A stretch of 64,000 bases of DNA from an uncultured Bacilli bacterium. Its GTDB lineage: Bacteria > Bacillota_I > Bacilli_A > RF39 > UBA660. The position numbers were made by a program, and so were the translations under genes. Positions 9,170-19,595 of this stretch are shown here, piece by piece; positions within the stretch are counted from its first letter, which is position 1; each line of letters opens with the position of its first letter. The stretch is from the NCBI GenBank assembly GCA_947629445.1, contig CANRDU010000002.1, forward strand, positions 1 to 64,000. Reading direction: 5' to 3'. The notes under the pieces were generated by a model, which searched no databases, was not told the origin of the DNA, and worked only from the letters and a program-made list of their open reading frames with translations.

Positions 9170-10987
9170 TTACTTTACTACTTTATTAACCCACTTAATA
9201 TATTCTTGAATAACATCACTAGTCTTACTAGAATAAATGGTATCTTTCGCTAACGTAATATTATCCGTAATAATATTATCTACATTTAAATCGATCATCT
9301 TTTGAATGTTCTCTTTTGTATTTACAGTCCAAACATATAGTTCTTTTCCCTCATTATGAACTTTGTTTACCAATTTCTTAGTTGCACTAGATGCTTCAAT
9401 ACTAAAACTATCAGCAGCTGTTAGTTTCGTAATATCCCCATAGGCTAAACTCATGACATACACGGTTTGAATCTCTCTATTATATTTCTTTACATTCTCT
9501 AATACTTCATAAACTTGAGAAGTAATAACGCAATTATCTACAAAATCATATTTTCTTACTAAATCGACAACATCCTTTTCAAACTCAATTTCTTTTCCTG
9601 TCGGTTTTAATTCAATATTGAGTTTCATATTATTTTCTTTAGCAAATACAATAACATCTTCTAGAAGAGGAATTTTCTCACCAGCAAATTCTGGACTAAA
9701 AAAACTTCCCGCATCTAACTTTTCTACTTCTTCTAAAGTTAACTCCCACGTATTTTTATCAACACCAGTTGTTCGTTTTAAATTCGTATCATGGAGTACA
9801 ATCAATTTTCTATCTTTGGTTTGCTGCACATCTAATTCAATCCAGTCTGCTCCTAATTCTTTAGCACCTCTAAAAGCACTCATCGTATTTTCTGGATAAT
9901 TTAGAGAAGCGCCTCTATGAGCAGTTACTTCCATCGTTCTTACATATTCTATTTTTAGATTATATTTACCATTTGCAACGTTATAAGTAAAAATGGTGCC
10001 GCTGATTAGTACTAATGGACATACTATATATGGTAAAAAAGTAAGTCTTTTTCGAACTAATTTCTTTTCTTTATTACTGACTGTAATATGAACAATTTTT
10101 TCCTTCAATTTCTTTTTACGGTAATAATATAAAGCAGTTATAATCGCATAACTAATAGGTGTTGAAAGAAGAGTAATTCCTAAAAAAGAAATAGCAATTA
10201 ATAACCAAATAATCGTAATGGATAAATCGCTAAAAAGATTCATGCCACCAAATAATTTATACAATACCATAATAATAAAAATACCAAGCATAACAAATAA
10301 GAAATAAAAAATTGTCATAACTAGTTGTACCCCAATAATACTAGCAAAATCTTTTATTTTATTTTTATGACTTAAATGGGTACTTCTCCTACTAGCTTCT
10401 TTAAAATTACAGTCTTCTAGTACAAAATAGTGAAGTACATATAACCACCGAAATAAAGTTCCAGCTAATAGAATAATGATAATAAAATAAAGGATAGATA
10501 ATAAACTGTTATGACTAATATAATCTAAAATAAATTCCGGAATGGATATCGTCGATATAAAACTAGACGAAATTCCCATGTTTAAAAAAGGAATTAAGAA
10601 AAGAACTAAGAAAGGAAATAGGATATTTTTCTTTTGAAAGACTTGTTTCGCTTTTTTTAAAGAAATTCCAAAAGCTTCCCTGATTGTAATTTTTTTCTTT
10701 TGATAAGAACTATCTAAAATAATGATAATCGTACTAATATCGATTAAAGCATAAAAAGTAAGAAGAATAATAAGCATAAAAAGAAAGATAATCGTTAACG
10801 GGTTTAAAAGAAAAGAAAAAACATTTTCAAAAGTAAGGTAAGAATGTCCACTTATTCTAGTAATCATTTGAAAAATTGCCAAGAAAAGAGGGACAAAAAC
10901 AATCGTTGTCGATAGTTTATAAATTGCTTCAAATCCTAATAATGTTTTTAGGTTATATCCTAACATATTTTTAATATTTTCTTTCAT
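9170..10987 (-). CDS. Glycerophosphodiester phosphodiesterase with N-terminal membrane domain
   Basis: VTAHRGASLNYPENTMSAF, WIELDVQQTKD, LHDTNLKRTTG; N-terminal multi-TM region. Confidence 0.93.
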   Translation of the reverse strand: MKENIKNMLGYNLKTLLGFEAIYKLSTTIVFVPLFLAIFQMITRISGHSYLTFENVFSFLLNPLTIIFLFMLIILLTFYALIDISTIIIILDSSYQKKKITIREAFGISLKKAKQVFQKKNILFPFLVLFLIPFLNMGISSSFISTISIPEFILDYISHNSLLSILYFIIIILLAGTLFRWLYVLHYFVLEDCNFKEASRRSTHLSHKNKIKDFASIIGVQLVMTIFYFLFVMLGIFIIMVLYKLFGGMNLFSDLSITIIWLLIAISFLGITLLSTPISYAIITALYYYRKKKLKEKIVHITVSNKEKKLVRKRLTFLPYIVCPLVLISGTIFTYNVANGKYNLKIEYVRTMEVTAHRGASLNYPENTMSAFRGAKELGADWIELDVQQTKDRKLIVLHDTNLKRTTGVDKNTWELTLEEVEKLDAGSFFSPEFAGEKIPLLEDVIVFAKENNMKLNIELKPTGKEIEFEKDVVDLVRKYDFVDNCVITSQVYEVLENVKKYNREIQTVYVMSLAYGDITKLTAADSFSIEASSATKKLVNKVHNEGKELYVWTVNTKENIQKMIDLNVDNIITDNITLAKDTIYSSKTSDVIQEYIKWVNKVVK

Positions 10988-11008
10988 ACTACTCCTACTT
11001 TCTTTCTA

Positions 11009-11743
11009 TCATTCTGAAAACTCATTTTCTTCATCGTTTGTAATATTACCATCCCCTGAAACAGGGATAATATCTCCTAAATATTTAGGTTTTGGTTGGA
11101 AAATACATTGTATAAAATCTTTATTACGAGCAAGAATTTCGCGAAGTTCTCGGTAAGTTTGTCCAGAATAAGATCTTTTATCAGCAGGCATACCGTATGC
11201 TTCTAATCCTAAGTGAGATGCGATATATAAAGCACGATATAAATGATATTCTTGCGTGACAATAATTACTTTTTTGGCCTGAAATATTTCCTTTGCTCGG
11301 TAGATACTCTCATAGGTAGAAAATCCAGCATGATCCATGAAAATATCTTCCGAAGGAACACCATTTTCAATCGCATATCTCTTCATAACTTTTACTTCAT
11401 CGTAATTTTCTCTTCCATGATCACCGGACATAATAATTTTAGAGACAACACCCTCTTGATAAAGTTCTACAGCCGTCATAATTCGATCTTTTAACATAGG
11501 GCTTGGTTCATCGCCCCAAATTCCTGCTCCCAAAACAATTACACAATCTACCTTTCCTATTTTTTGATAATCTCGATTAGAGATAATATATTTCTTGGTA
11601 GAATATTTCACATAGGCATTAATACCGAAGGCGAAAGTACATCCCAATAAAATGATAGCAATCAAAATTCCTATCCCTAATTTTATCATTTTCAGGTGCG
11701 AACCTTTTAAACTTTCTTGAACTTCCAACTTTTCTTTTTGCAT
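11009..11743 (-). CDS. YdcF/SanA (DUF218) family protein
   Basis: CVIVLGAGIWGDEPSPMLKDRI, IIMSGDHG, VTQEYHLYRALYIA. Confidence 0.88.
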   Translation of the reverse strand: MQKEKLEVQESLKGSHLKMIKLGIGILIAIILLGCTFAFGINAYVKYSTKKYIISNRDYQKIGKVDCVIVLGAGIWGDEPSPMLKDRIMTAVELYQEGVVSKIIMSGDHGRENYDEVKVMKRYAIENGVPSEDIFMDHAGFSTYESIYRAKEIFQAKKVIIVTQEYHLYRALYIASHLGLEAYGMPADKRSYSGQTYRELREILARNKDFIQCIFQPKPKYLGDIIPVSGDGNITNDEENEFSE

Positions 11744-11747
11744 ATTT

Positions 11748-12779
11748 TTACTCCTCTAATAAATGCATTTTATCACTCAGTTTTTTCGGTAATCTCCTTG
11801 GACCACGAATCGCTTTAATGCCATATTGATTTAATACTTCAAAAGTAAACTTTTCTTTGGCATATCTTTTTCGCAATTTTAGTCTCATTACTTTAGAGAT
11901 GGATAAATTTTGATGTTCATATTGATAAGGAATATTGGTTTCTAATACCTCACACTGAAACAAAATAGCAGAATAAGGAGCTGCTACATATAAATAGACA
12001 ATATCCCCTATTTGAATATTACTAGACTGTTTCCAATTAATAATTTCTTTATCATCAAAGCAATGAATAACATCATAATACTTCGGATTAGCAGGAACAA
12101 TCCATTCATCTACTTCTTCCGTAAATTGATGACTCTCTTCTAGGTATTTTTGAATTTCTTCATCTTTTAAAGTGCCATCTAAGACAATCGTAATCCATTT
12201 TTCTTTGTTCATGTGATAAGCTTTATAAAAGCCTTTTCTTCCTAATATTTTTTGGATTTTCTCCCCCTCTAATTTCACATTGAGAATTTCTACCTCTCCT
12301 TTTTCATCATCTATTTTGCTCCTATCAATATTCATAATAAGACCATACCATTTTCCGTTTTTAGGATTACGGAATATGCCATCACTAGGACTTTTTTCCC
12401 AAGGAAAATCTGGTTGATCATGATATTTTTCTACTATCCAATTACTGAGACGATTCGTTTGATCAAAGGTAAAATAACTAGTGATAGTACAACGATCTCT
12501 TATGGAAAGTAAAAAATTGGAATATTCTTCTCGTACTTGACTTGCAAACTCTCCCATTTGATTTTCTAGGCGATAGTTCGTATATTCTTCTCCAAAAGAT
12601 AAATCCATTACTTTTCCTTGAATGTCACCAGAAAGTGTGATCTTCACAATGATTTCTAAAGTATCATCCATTATTTTTTTACGAATAATGTAATTTTCTT
12701 TTTCTTTTCTAAAACCATAGGGAATTAATTTATCAAATACGATTACACTTTTTTTAAAAATTTCTTTTTCTATATTCAT
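11748..12779 (-). CDS. MmcQ/YjbR-like protein with C-terminal EVE/PUA-like domain
   Basis: PWEKSPSDGIFRNPKNGKWYGLIM (YjbR), then EWIVPANPKYYDVIHCF...GDIVYLYVAAPYSAILFQCEV (EVE-like). Confidence 0.75.
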   Translation of the reverse strand: MNIEKEIFKKSVIVFDKLIPYGFRKEKENYIIRKKIMDDTLEIIVKITLSGDIQGKVMDLSFGEEYTNYRLENQMGEFASQVREEYSNFLLSIRDRCTITSYFTFDQTNRLSNWIVEKYHDQPDFPWEKSPSDGIFRNPKNGKWYGLIMNIDRSKIDDEKGEVEILNVKLEGEKIQKILGRKGFYKAYHMNKEKWITIVLDGTLKDEEIQKYLEESHQFTEEVDEWIVPANPKYYDVIHCFDDKEIINWKQSSNIQIGDIVYLYVAAPYSAILFQCEVLETNIPYQYEHQNLSISKVMRLKLRKRYAKEKFTFEVLNQYGIKAIRGPRRLPKKLSDKMHLLEE

Positions 12780-13315
12780 GATACGCCATCTTTCTTTTCT
12801 TCCTTATGCTCATTTTTTTCACCATCCGTTTTGAAACAAGATAGAATTCTATCCTGTTTTTCTAGAATTTTTGTAAAATAATCATGTAATTGTTCCAAAA
12901 TGAGTTCACTTTTCAAATCTATCCGATAATCATTTTGATTGCGAATGGTATCTTTTTTAGCTTGCCTATTTTGACTCATCATGATAATAGGAGCTTGTAA
13001 GGTCGCTAAACAAGATAATAATAAATTTAATAAAATAAATGGATAAGGATCAATTGCATCCTCCAATATAAATAAATTAAAGATAATCCATAAGACTAAA
13101 AAAGTACTAAAAGAAATAATAAATCGCCAACTACCAACAATTTCAGATATTTTATCGGCTACTTTATCTCCAAAAGTCATTTTATCATCATGTTCCTTAT
13201 CAATATCAACGGTAATAGGATGATTAATTAATAAATCCAATAATTCTTTTTCATCTTTCCTATTCATATTTTGATTCAATAACATTTCCACAATTTTTCT
13301 TTTTCTTTTTTCCAT
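12776..13315 (-). CDS. DUF1003 domain-containing membrane protein
   Basis: GDKVADKISEIVGSWRFIISFSTFLVLWIIFN...DPYPFILLNLLLSCLATLQAPIIMMSQNRQ; 4-nt overlap with next gene. Confidence 0.92.
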   Translation of the reverse strand: MEKRKRKIVEMLLNQNMNRKDEKELLDLLINHPITVDIDKEHDDKMTFGDKVADKISEIVGSWRFIISFSTFLVLWIIFNLFILEDAIDPYPFILLNLLLSCLATLQAPIIMMSQNRQAKKDTIRNQNDYRIDLKSELILEQLHDYFTKILEKQDRILSCFKTDGEKNEHKEEKKDGVS

Positions 13316-13423
13316 CTTATCACCCTTTTTATCTCTAATGACATTATGGAAATTTTAGAAAAAAAATATTCTCTTTTCTTATTATACTACAAAAAAAGAA
13401 ATATGCTGGATATTTCTTCCTTA

Positions 13424-13921
13424 TTATTTTTTTAAAACAATAAACTGTTTTAACCATTTTTCAAATGCTTTTGTATTTTGATAACAATCGAGGTCTTCAT
13501 CTTTATCCGCATGAAGATAGCCTACAATTTCGCCTTCTTTAATGACAATCATTGTCGGTTCATATTTTACTGTCTCATAAAGAGAGGTATCTTTAAATTC
13601 TTCAAATGGGATTTTTAAAACATCTATGTTATATTTCTTCATCACTTCCTCAAAGATTTGATCACAAGGAATTTTAAAACTACAATAAGAACTATTTTTG
13701 GTAAATACTAAAAAGTTCTTTTTTTGAGACAGAAGTTGTTCTATTTCGGATGCGTTAGTGGGAATGAATTCCCCATTATGATAATAGATATCTTCTAAGA
13801 GAAACGGTTCTCCTTGATATACTTTTTCTTCTTTTTTAGGAAGAGCAAAAAATACACCTAATGTAATGAGTGTGCACAAGCATATGGCACTTATAATCAT
13901 TACTATCTTCTTATTCTTCAT
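13424..13921 (-). CDS. Membrane-anchored thioredoxin-fold-like protein
   Basis: N-terminal TM, FLVFTKNSSYCSFKIPCDQIFEEV, EPTMIVIKEGEIVG. Confidence 0.6.
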   Translation of the reverse strand: MKNKKIVMIISAICLCTLITLGVFFALPKKEEKVYQGEPFLLEDIYYHNGEFIPTNASEIEQLLSQKKNFLVFTKNSSYCSFKIPCDQIFEEVMKKYNIDVLKIPFEEFKDTSLYETVKYEPTMIVIKEGEIVGYLHADKDEDLDCYQNTKAFEKWLKQFIVLKK

Positions 13922-14651
13922 GAGAAACCTCTGTTAGAGAATCAAAATCAATGTCATGATAATTTACTTTCCAAAAATCGTAGGAAACTGTACCATCATC
14001 GTGAACACGTTTTACATCCACTTTATTTTTTCCTTCATAATTCCAAAAACCACCAACATTATAAATATTGTCTGCATTCCATCCTAGTGCGACTAAGAGA
14101 TTTTTGGTCATTCCCGCATAACCTCCTCCACCACACATGATAAATATCTTTTTATCTTTTGGAAAATAGTATTCTAGTATCTCTAGAGATTCTTCATAAT
14201 TTGCGACATATTTTCCATCTTCTTTCTGCGTATATAATGTTTTTCCTGTATAAGTTTCTCCAACCTCTTCAGGAAGTCCTGTTACATTTACCAAATATGG
14301 ATAAGGAATCACTTCAAATCCCTTCACAAATCCCGAAAGATAAGAATCTCCTCCAATTGCTTCATAATTTCCAGGATCTTTTAACATTCTCATATCACGA
14401 TAAACACTATCTTCTCTTCCTAAATAATTATCAATGGTTTCTTCATTAATGTTCTTATCAATACCAAACTGTTCCCCTCTAATACCCTCTGATAATTCTG
14501 GTTTCGGTAACTCTTTTTCTTTTTTCTCTTCCGCTTTACAAGCACATACTGATATACAAAGAAAAAATACTCCTATAAATGTCCATAATCTTCTTTTCAT
14601 CTTTTTTCTCCCTTCTACATTAATCTTATCTAGTTTTTCTTTTTTATACAA
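13911..14651 (-). CDS. Lipoprotein with rhodanese-like domain
   Basis: CACKAEE lipobox; IFIMCGGGGYAGMTKNLLVALGWNADNIYNVGGFWNY. Confidence 0.8.
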   Translation of the reverse strand: MYKKEKLDKINVEGRKKMKRRLWTFIGVFFLCISVCACKAEEKKEKELPKPELSEGIRGEQFGIDKNINEETIDNYLGREDSVYRDMRMLKDPGNYEAIGGDSYLSGFVKGFEVIPYPYLVNVTGLPEEVGETYTGKTLYTQKEDGKYVANYEESLEILEYYFPKDKKIFIMCGGGGYAGMTKNLLVALGWNADNIYNVGGFWNYEGKNKVDVKRVHDDGTVSYDFWKVNYHDIDFDSLTEVSHEE

Positions 14652-14679
14652 TAACGATAAAGTTGAAAAAACTCAACAT

Positions 14680-15399
14680 TTAGTTGAGTTCTTTATGAAA
14701 ACTACAGTCTGTTTCCAAACTTAGTGGTATCTTATAAGTTATCATTTTATTTTCTTGATTAGTAGCCTCAATTTCTAAATAGAGACTATCTTTGGAATAT
14801 TCTCTACATTCCTGTCGATAATCATCAATATGAAAAGATACTTGATTTAAAAATTTTTCTAATGTCATAGGTTCTGAAGAAGAATAAGAATCAATTTTTT
14901 GAATGGAGTCCCCATCTTTTTCATAGAGCGTACAGTGAATAGAAGAATAATTTTCTAAATTTTCATTTCCACAATAGGATACATCACTGATATAAATAGA
15001 TGACTTCTTATCATTATAAGCCATACTACCTGTAATATTAAAATCATCGCAATTAGAACCAATCATTTTAAATTCAAAATCATCAGAATCGTCTTTGAAA
15101 GAAAATAACCAAAATAGACCAATTACTAGTACCACGAGCGCAAAAATACTACCAAAAAAATAAATTTTTCTTTTTCTTATTTTTTTCTTACTGTATTCTC
15201 CTTCAAAAAGATCATCCAAACTAATATCGAAATCTTTACTCATTTGTTTTAATAAGGACATATCAGGCATATTTTTTCCATTTTCCCATTTACTAACGGC
15301 TTGATACGTTACATGATATTTATCGGCTAATTCTTTTTGAGTCATATGATTTTTCTTACGAATTTCTTTAATGAATTTACCAATACGCTCCTGATTCAT
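14680..15399 (-). CDS. XRE-family HTH regulator with C-terminal TM segment
   Basis: IRKKNHMTQKELADKYHVTYQAVSKWENGKNMPDMSLL. Confidence 0.92.
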   Translation of the reverse strand: MNQERIGKFIKEIRKKNHMTQKELADKYHVTYQAVSKWENGKNMPDMSLLKQMSKDFDISLDDLFEGEYSKKKIRKRKIYFFGSIFALVVLVIGLFWLFSFKDDSDDFEFKMIGSNCDDFNITGSMAYNDKKSSIYISDVSYCGNENLENYSSIHCTLYEKDGDSIQKIDSYSSSEPMTLEKFLNQVSFHIDDYRQECREYSKDSLYLEIEATNQENKMITYKIPLSLETDCSFHKELN

Positions 15400-15503
15400 A
15401 ATTCACTTCCTAACCATAGGTTTCTGTTTTTATTATACTATAAAATTATAGGAATGAAAAAGATAGAAACGTCAAAAACCATTCCTCTCTATCTAATAAA
15501 AAA

Positions 15504-16397
15504 TTATTTTTTACGCTCTTTAATCATATCATCTTCTTCTAATTCTCCTATTAATAAAGAAGAATTAGGGTGATGATTAGATATATTTCCTTTTACTTTT
15601 TTCTCATCATAATTGGCATAACAATATTTACAAAAGTGTTTACAAGAATTATAAACGCCAATATCTATCATTTCTACACAGTGACAATTTCTAGCCTTCC
15701 AAGAAGGGTATGTCTTCTTAGTGATACGATAAGCAAGTTCATGAGATAGGCACTCCCCTATTTGAAAACCATATTCGTGGAGATTTCTTTTTTCAAAACA
15801 AGTCTGCACAGTCATTCCATGTTTTCTTGCACTTTCACTAAAAGACTTGCCAATCTCCTCATAATCTTTCTCTTGCCAAGGGCGGAACTTTAAAATAGCG
15901 GTGTTCTTTCTCACATTTTGATAATCATCTAAAAAAGAAACGATGATATGTTTAACATAGCCCTCAAGTAAACGACACAAGTTTGCAAATGCTTTTTTGT
16001 GATAGGAAACAGAATATTTATCACTCAAAAAAATAGGATCATAACGAACATATAAATTCTCTATTCCTACTAGTGGAGATAATTCTTTAATCGCATCAAT
16101 AATTTTTCCTTTAGGCGGAACATTGGGTTCGATATCTTTCTTATAGGGTGTTAAAGTCACATGAAATAAGATTGGTTTTTGGATTTCTGGAATATATTTT
16201 AAAATCGGTATGGGATTTTTGGTACAAAATAAAATCGCATCGACATTTTCAAAAAAAATTCTACTTACCTGTTTAGGATAAAAAGGATTACGAACATCAA
16301 CATATCCATTGTGATATCGATTCATAAACCATTCCATATAAAAAGCAACGATATCTGTTCTGCCACTTACATTTAAAATCATAAATACTCCATCCAA
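15504..16397 (-). CDS. DUF1848 family protein
   Basis: SGRTDIVAFYMEWFMNR, FCTKNPIPIL, YNSCKHFCKYCYANY cysteine cluster. Confidence 0.88.
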   Translation of the reverse strand: MDGVFMILNVSGRTDIVAFYMEWFMNRYHNGYVDVRNPFYPKQVSRIFFENVDAILFCTKNPIPILKYIPEIQKPILFHVTLTPYKKDIEPNVPPKGKIIDAIKELSPLVGIENLYVRYDPIFLSDKYSVSYHKKAFANLCRLLEGYVKHIIVSFLDDYQNVRKNTAILKFRPWQEKDYEEIGKSFSESARKHGMTVQTCFEKRNLHEYGFQIGECLSHELAYRITKKTYPSWKARNCHCVEMIDIGVYNSCKHFCKYCYANYDEKKVKGNISNHHPNSSLLIGELEEDDMIKERKK

Positions 16398-16473
16398 TCG
16401 CTTTCATTATACAATAAAATGGAAATATTTTCACCCTAAAAATTTTTATGTTATAATGAACTTGGTGATGAAA

Positions 16474-16830
16474 ATGATAGCAAACGGAATCGATTTCGTA
16501 CAAATCAAAAGATTTGAAAAATTAATAACGAATCCAAATTTTTTAGAAAAAAATTTTACTTTGGAAGAATTAAAATACATTCAAAGTATTGACAATAATC
16601 TTGCTACTATCGCAGGCATTTATGCGAGTAAAGAAGCTTTCTTAAAAGCGATTCACCAGGGAATCAATGCCTACCCTTTTAAAGATATTGAGGTTTTCCA
16701 TAATGAAGACCATGCACCTTCTATTGTACTTCATAATCAAATAAAAAAGGATATTTCCTATCGCGAAATATCCCTATCCATCTCTCATGATGGCGAATAT
16801 GCAGTAGCATCTATCGTTTTATTATTTTAA
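16474..16830 (+). CDS. acpS: Holo-[acyl-carrier-protein] synthase
   Basis: NGIDFVQIKRFEKLI, GIYASKEAFLKAI, SLSISHDGEYAVASIVL; GGTGAT upstream of ATG. Confidence 0.92.
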   Translation: MIANGIDFVQIKRFEKLITNPNFLEKNFTLEELKYIQSIDNNLATIAGIYASKEAFLKAIHQGINAYPFKDIEVFHNEDHAPSIVLHNQIKKDISYREISLSISHDGEYAVASIVLLF

Positions 16831-17766
16831 AGATTTTTGATAAATCCTATATCCTTCATTCCATGATTGATAAGCACTATCGCTTCTATGATCGACTACT
16901 AAGTCGGTCTTTTTTAAATAGGCCCCTAAAGCATGAGAGAATTTAATAGCGCCTTTATAATTTAAATGATCTCCTTGATCTCGCGTTTCCGTATTCCAAT
17001 CAATATCAATCGTATCATCTAGATTAAAATCAACGTAATCAATTCCATAACTACTGACAAACTTTTCAATACCATTATGTTTGGCATAATTCCATACTTT
17101 CATACTCGGTGTACTAATCACTACTAATTTCACATTATTGTCCTTACAGTATTTGACAATTTGTTGAAAATACCTTTGATTTTCTTCTGGTATTTTCTTT
17201 TTCTTTTTACTTTTTTTCATATAGTTTGTTTTGGTAGTAGGTTCAGAATCCGTAATGTATTTGAATCCTTTAAATACATTGATATTGGTAAAATCATCTT
17301 CATTTTGAAACATCGTCAAAAGACGTCTTTTCCAATTGTTGTGATATCCTTGATATGGATTATACATTTTAAACCATTCTTCATAATCATAAGACCATGG
17401 TTTATTTTTCGCATCTCGATATAATACATTCGCTTCTAATAAAATCATTTTTGGATGTTGACTTTCAACCGCTACTTGAACATGCTTGAAAGAATCACGA
17501 ATCAATTGTCCTTGCGTAGCAGAATCAAATACTGTAAACCCATACTCATGCCATATTTCCATTGGCGAAACAGCGGAATAGATAAGACTATCCCCCACTA
17601 CTACGACATCAATAGTATCCTTTTCTTCGCCTAGAATATCATAGTGTGCGGTTTTGATAATTCCATAATGATAAACTGCTTCTTGAGGAAGTAACCAGTA
17701 GGAAGTTCCAATTAACAAAAGGAAAAAAATTCCCATAAACAATATACTTTTTAATGCATTTTTCAT
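16822..17766 (-). CDS. SGNH/DltD-AlgX-like membrane-anchored protein
   Basis: VVVVGDSLIYSAVSP, DQGDHLNYKGAIKFSHALG; start trimmed to MKNALKS; adjacent to MBOAT gene. Confidence 0.8.
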   Translation of the reverse strand: MKNALKSILFMGIFFLLLIGTSYWLLPQEAVYHYGIIKTAHYDILGEEKDTIDVVVVGDSLIYSAVSPMEIWHEYGFTVFDSATQGQLIRDSFKHVQVAVESQHPKMILLEANVLYRDAKNKPWSYDYEEWFKMYNPYQGYHNNWKRRLLTMFQNEDDFTNINVFKGFKYITDSEPTTKTNYMKKSKKKKKIPEENQRYFQQIVKYCKDNNVKLVVISTPSMKVWNYAKHNGIEKFVSSYGIDYVDFNLDDTIDIDWNTETRDQGDHLNYKGAIKFSHALGAYLKKTDLVVDHRSDSAYQSWNEGYRIYQKSLK

Positions 17767-17774
17767 TCTATCAC

Positions 17775-19361
17775 CTAAAAATCTGCATAGATAGGAGCAA
17801 CTGGAACATATCCTTTTCCATAAGCCCCAAAAATAAGAATGGCAAAGATAAGAACATAGTAGAGAGTCCAACGAAGGACAAGTGGCTTTTTGCTTATTTT
17901 TTCACGAATAGGAATACGTCTTTCCCGTAAAATACTAATTCCTAATACGAATAGTAAAGCGATAGCCAAAACAATATAATCTTTAATATCCAATCCTAAA
18001 CTAGCAATTTCTCTACCGATATGATGAAATTGAAAATCGGTAAGAATTCTCTTCATCATACTGAATCCTGCTCTAAGTCCATCCGCTCTAAAGAATAATT
18101 CCCCAATAAAGACAAGAATACAAGTTTTTACCGTTTGAAATATTCGATATGGTATACTCTTGCGATTAATATGGGCTTTTGTACAAAAAGCAACTATCCA
18201 TGGTTCAAAAATATTGCCAAGTAAGATGAGTGTAAAATGATAATATCCAAAGAATAAATATTGATATCCAGCTCCATGCCATAATCCATTTAAGGACCAT
18301 ACGGCGAATAAAGCAATTCCCCCCATCGTAAGGGATGATACGCGATTACCAAAAGTTTTTTTAATACCAGTAGTTAATTTCTTGACTGGTTTCGAAAGAG
18401 AAACAGGATAAAAGATATAATCCTTAAACCATTGTCCTAAAGAAATATGCCACCTAGACCAAAATTCTGAAATATTTTTAGAGAAAAAGGGTTGTCTAAA
18501 GTTTTCTGGTAGAGTAATTCCAAACATTTCGGCAGAACCAATCACGACATCCATCGTTCCTGAAAATTCCATATAAAGCAAAATCGTATAGAAAATAGCA
18601 CCTAAGAAAATAGCTGGTCCCGAATAACTCATATAATCCGTAAAAATAATTTTCACAAAAATATTGAGTCGATCGGCAATTACCATTTTTTTAAAGAAAC
18701 CAAATAAAATACGTTGATAGCCAAAGCAAAAATTTTGATAGGTTACACGAGTTCCCTCATATATGGTATCTTTAATATCCCCATATCGCGTAATTGGTCC
18801 TTCCACAACAGTTGGAAAAAACGATAAATAAAGCATAACCTTCAATAATTTTTTTTCTGCTTCTATTTTTTCACGATAAATATCTACTAAATAAGAAATG
18901 GCTTGTAAAGTATAGAAAGATATACCAATAGGAGCCGCTAATTTAATAATGGGAAGAAAATTATTTCCGCCAAAAAAACTCACTAGATGATTGGTATTTT
19001 TTACAAAGAAACCTAAATATTTGAATATGAAAAGGAAAAACGCATTGAATATAATCGTAAACACTAACACGTTTCTTTTATTTTTTTGGTAGGTCTCTTT
19101 TACTGCTTTCTTTTCTTCTTTTTCTAGCCCTTCTAACTTTTCTTTCTTTTTACTTTCTAAACTACTCATTTTTCTACCAGCCAAGTAGATAGATAAAGAA
19201 GAAAGCATAACAAAAACAATTAAAAATTTACTGTACGAAAAAAAGAATGCATAACTAGCTAGTAGAAGTAAGATTGGTCTTATTTTCTTTGGTACGATAT
19301 TGTATAGCGCCACCAAAATTGGTAACGCTACAAACGCATATAAAACGTTAAAGTAAGACAT
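17775..19361 (-). CDS. MBOAT family O-acyltransferase (DltB/AlgI-like)
   Basis: SFYTLQAISYLVDIYR, EFWSRWHISLGQWFKDYIFYP, LNGLWHGAGYQYLFFG. Confidence 0.95.
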   Translation of the reverse strand: MSYFNVLYAFVALPILVALYNIVPKKIRPILLLLASYAFFFSYSKFLIVFVMLSSLSIYLAGRKMSSLESKKKEKLEGLEKEEKKAVKETYQKNKRNVLVFTIIFNAFFLFIFKYLGFFVKNTNHLVSFFGGNNFLPIIKLAAPIGISFYTLQAISYLVDIYREKIEAEKKLLKVMLYLSFFPTVVEGPITRYGDIKDTIYEGTRVTYQNFCFGYQRILFGFFKKMVIADRLNIFVKIIFTDYMSYSGPAIFLGAIFYTILLYMEFSGTMDVVIGSAEMFGITLPENFRQPFFSKNISEFWSRWHISLGQWFKDYIFYPVSLSKPVKKLTTGIKKTFGNRVSSLTMGGIALFAVWSLNGLWHGAGYQYLFFGYYHFTLILLGNIFEPWIVAFCTKAHINRKSIPYRIFQTVKTCILVFIGELFFRADGLRAGFSMMKRILTDFQFHHIGREIASLGLDIKDYIVLAIALLFVLGISILRERRIPIREKISKKPLVLRWTLYYVLIFAILIFGAYGKGYVPVAPIYADF

Positions 19362-19591
19362 TAATCTTCCTCTTGTAATCTCTCAATTAATGCCCATATC
19401 TTTTTCGCCGAATTAAAATTAGCAGGAACAATTTCAACTGTTGGAATCTGTACATCAAAAGCATCTTCAATCTCACTAATCAAAGACAAAATGGTAAGAG
19501 AATCAAGATATCTTCCATCTACTAGATTCTCACAATTTTCAAAGTCTACATCTGGTTCTAACTCTTCTAATATTTCTAATAATTTTTCCAT
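19361..19591 (-). CDS. Acyl/aminoacyl carrier protein (DltC-like)
   Basis: 76 aa, RYLDSLTILSLISEIEDAF with DSL attachment Ser; overlaps MBOAT start by 1 nt. Confidence 0.9.
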   Translation of the reverse strand: MEKLLEILEELEPDVDFENCENLVDGRYLDSLTILSLISEIEDAFDVQIPTVEIVPANFNSAKKIWALIERLQEED

Positions 19592-19595
19592 AATT

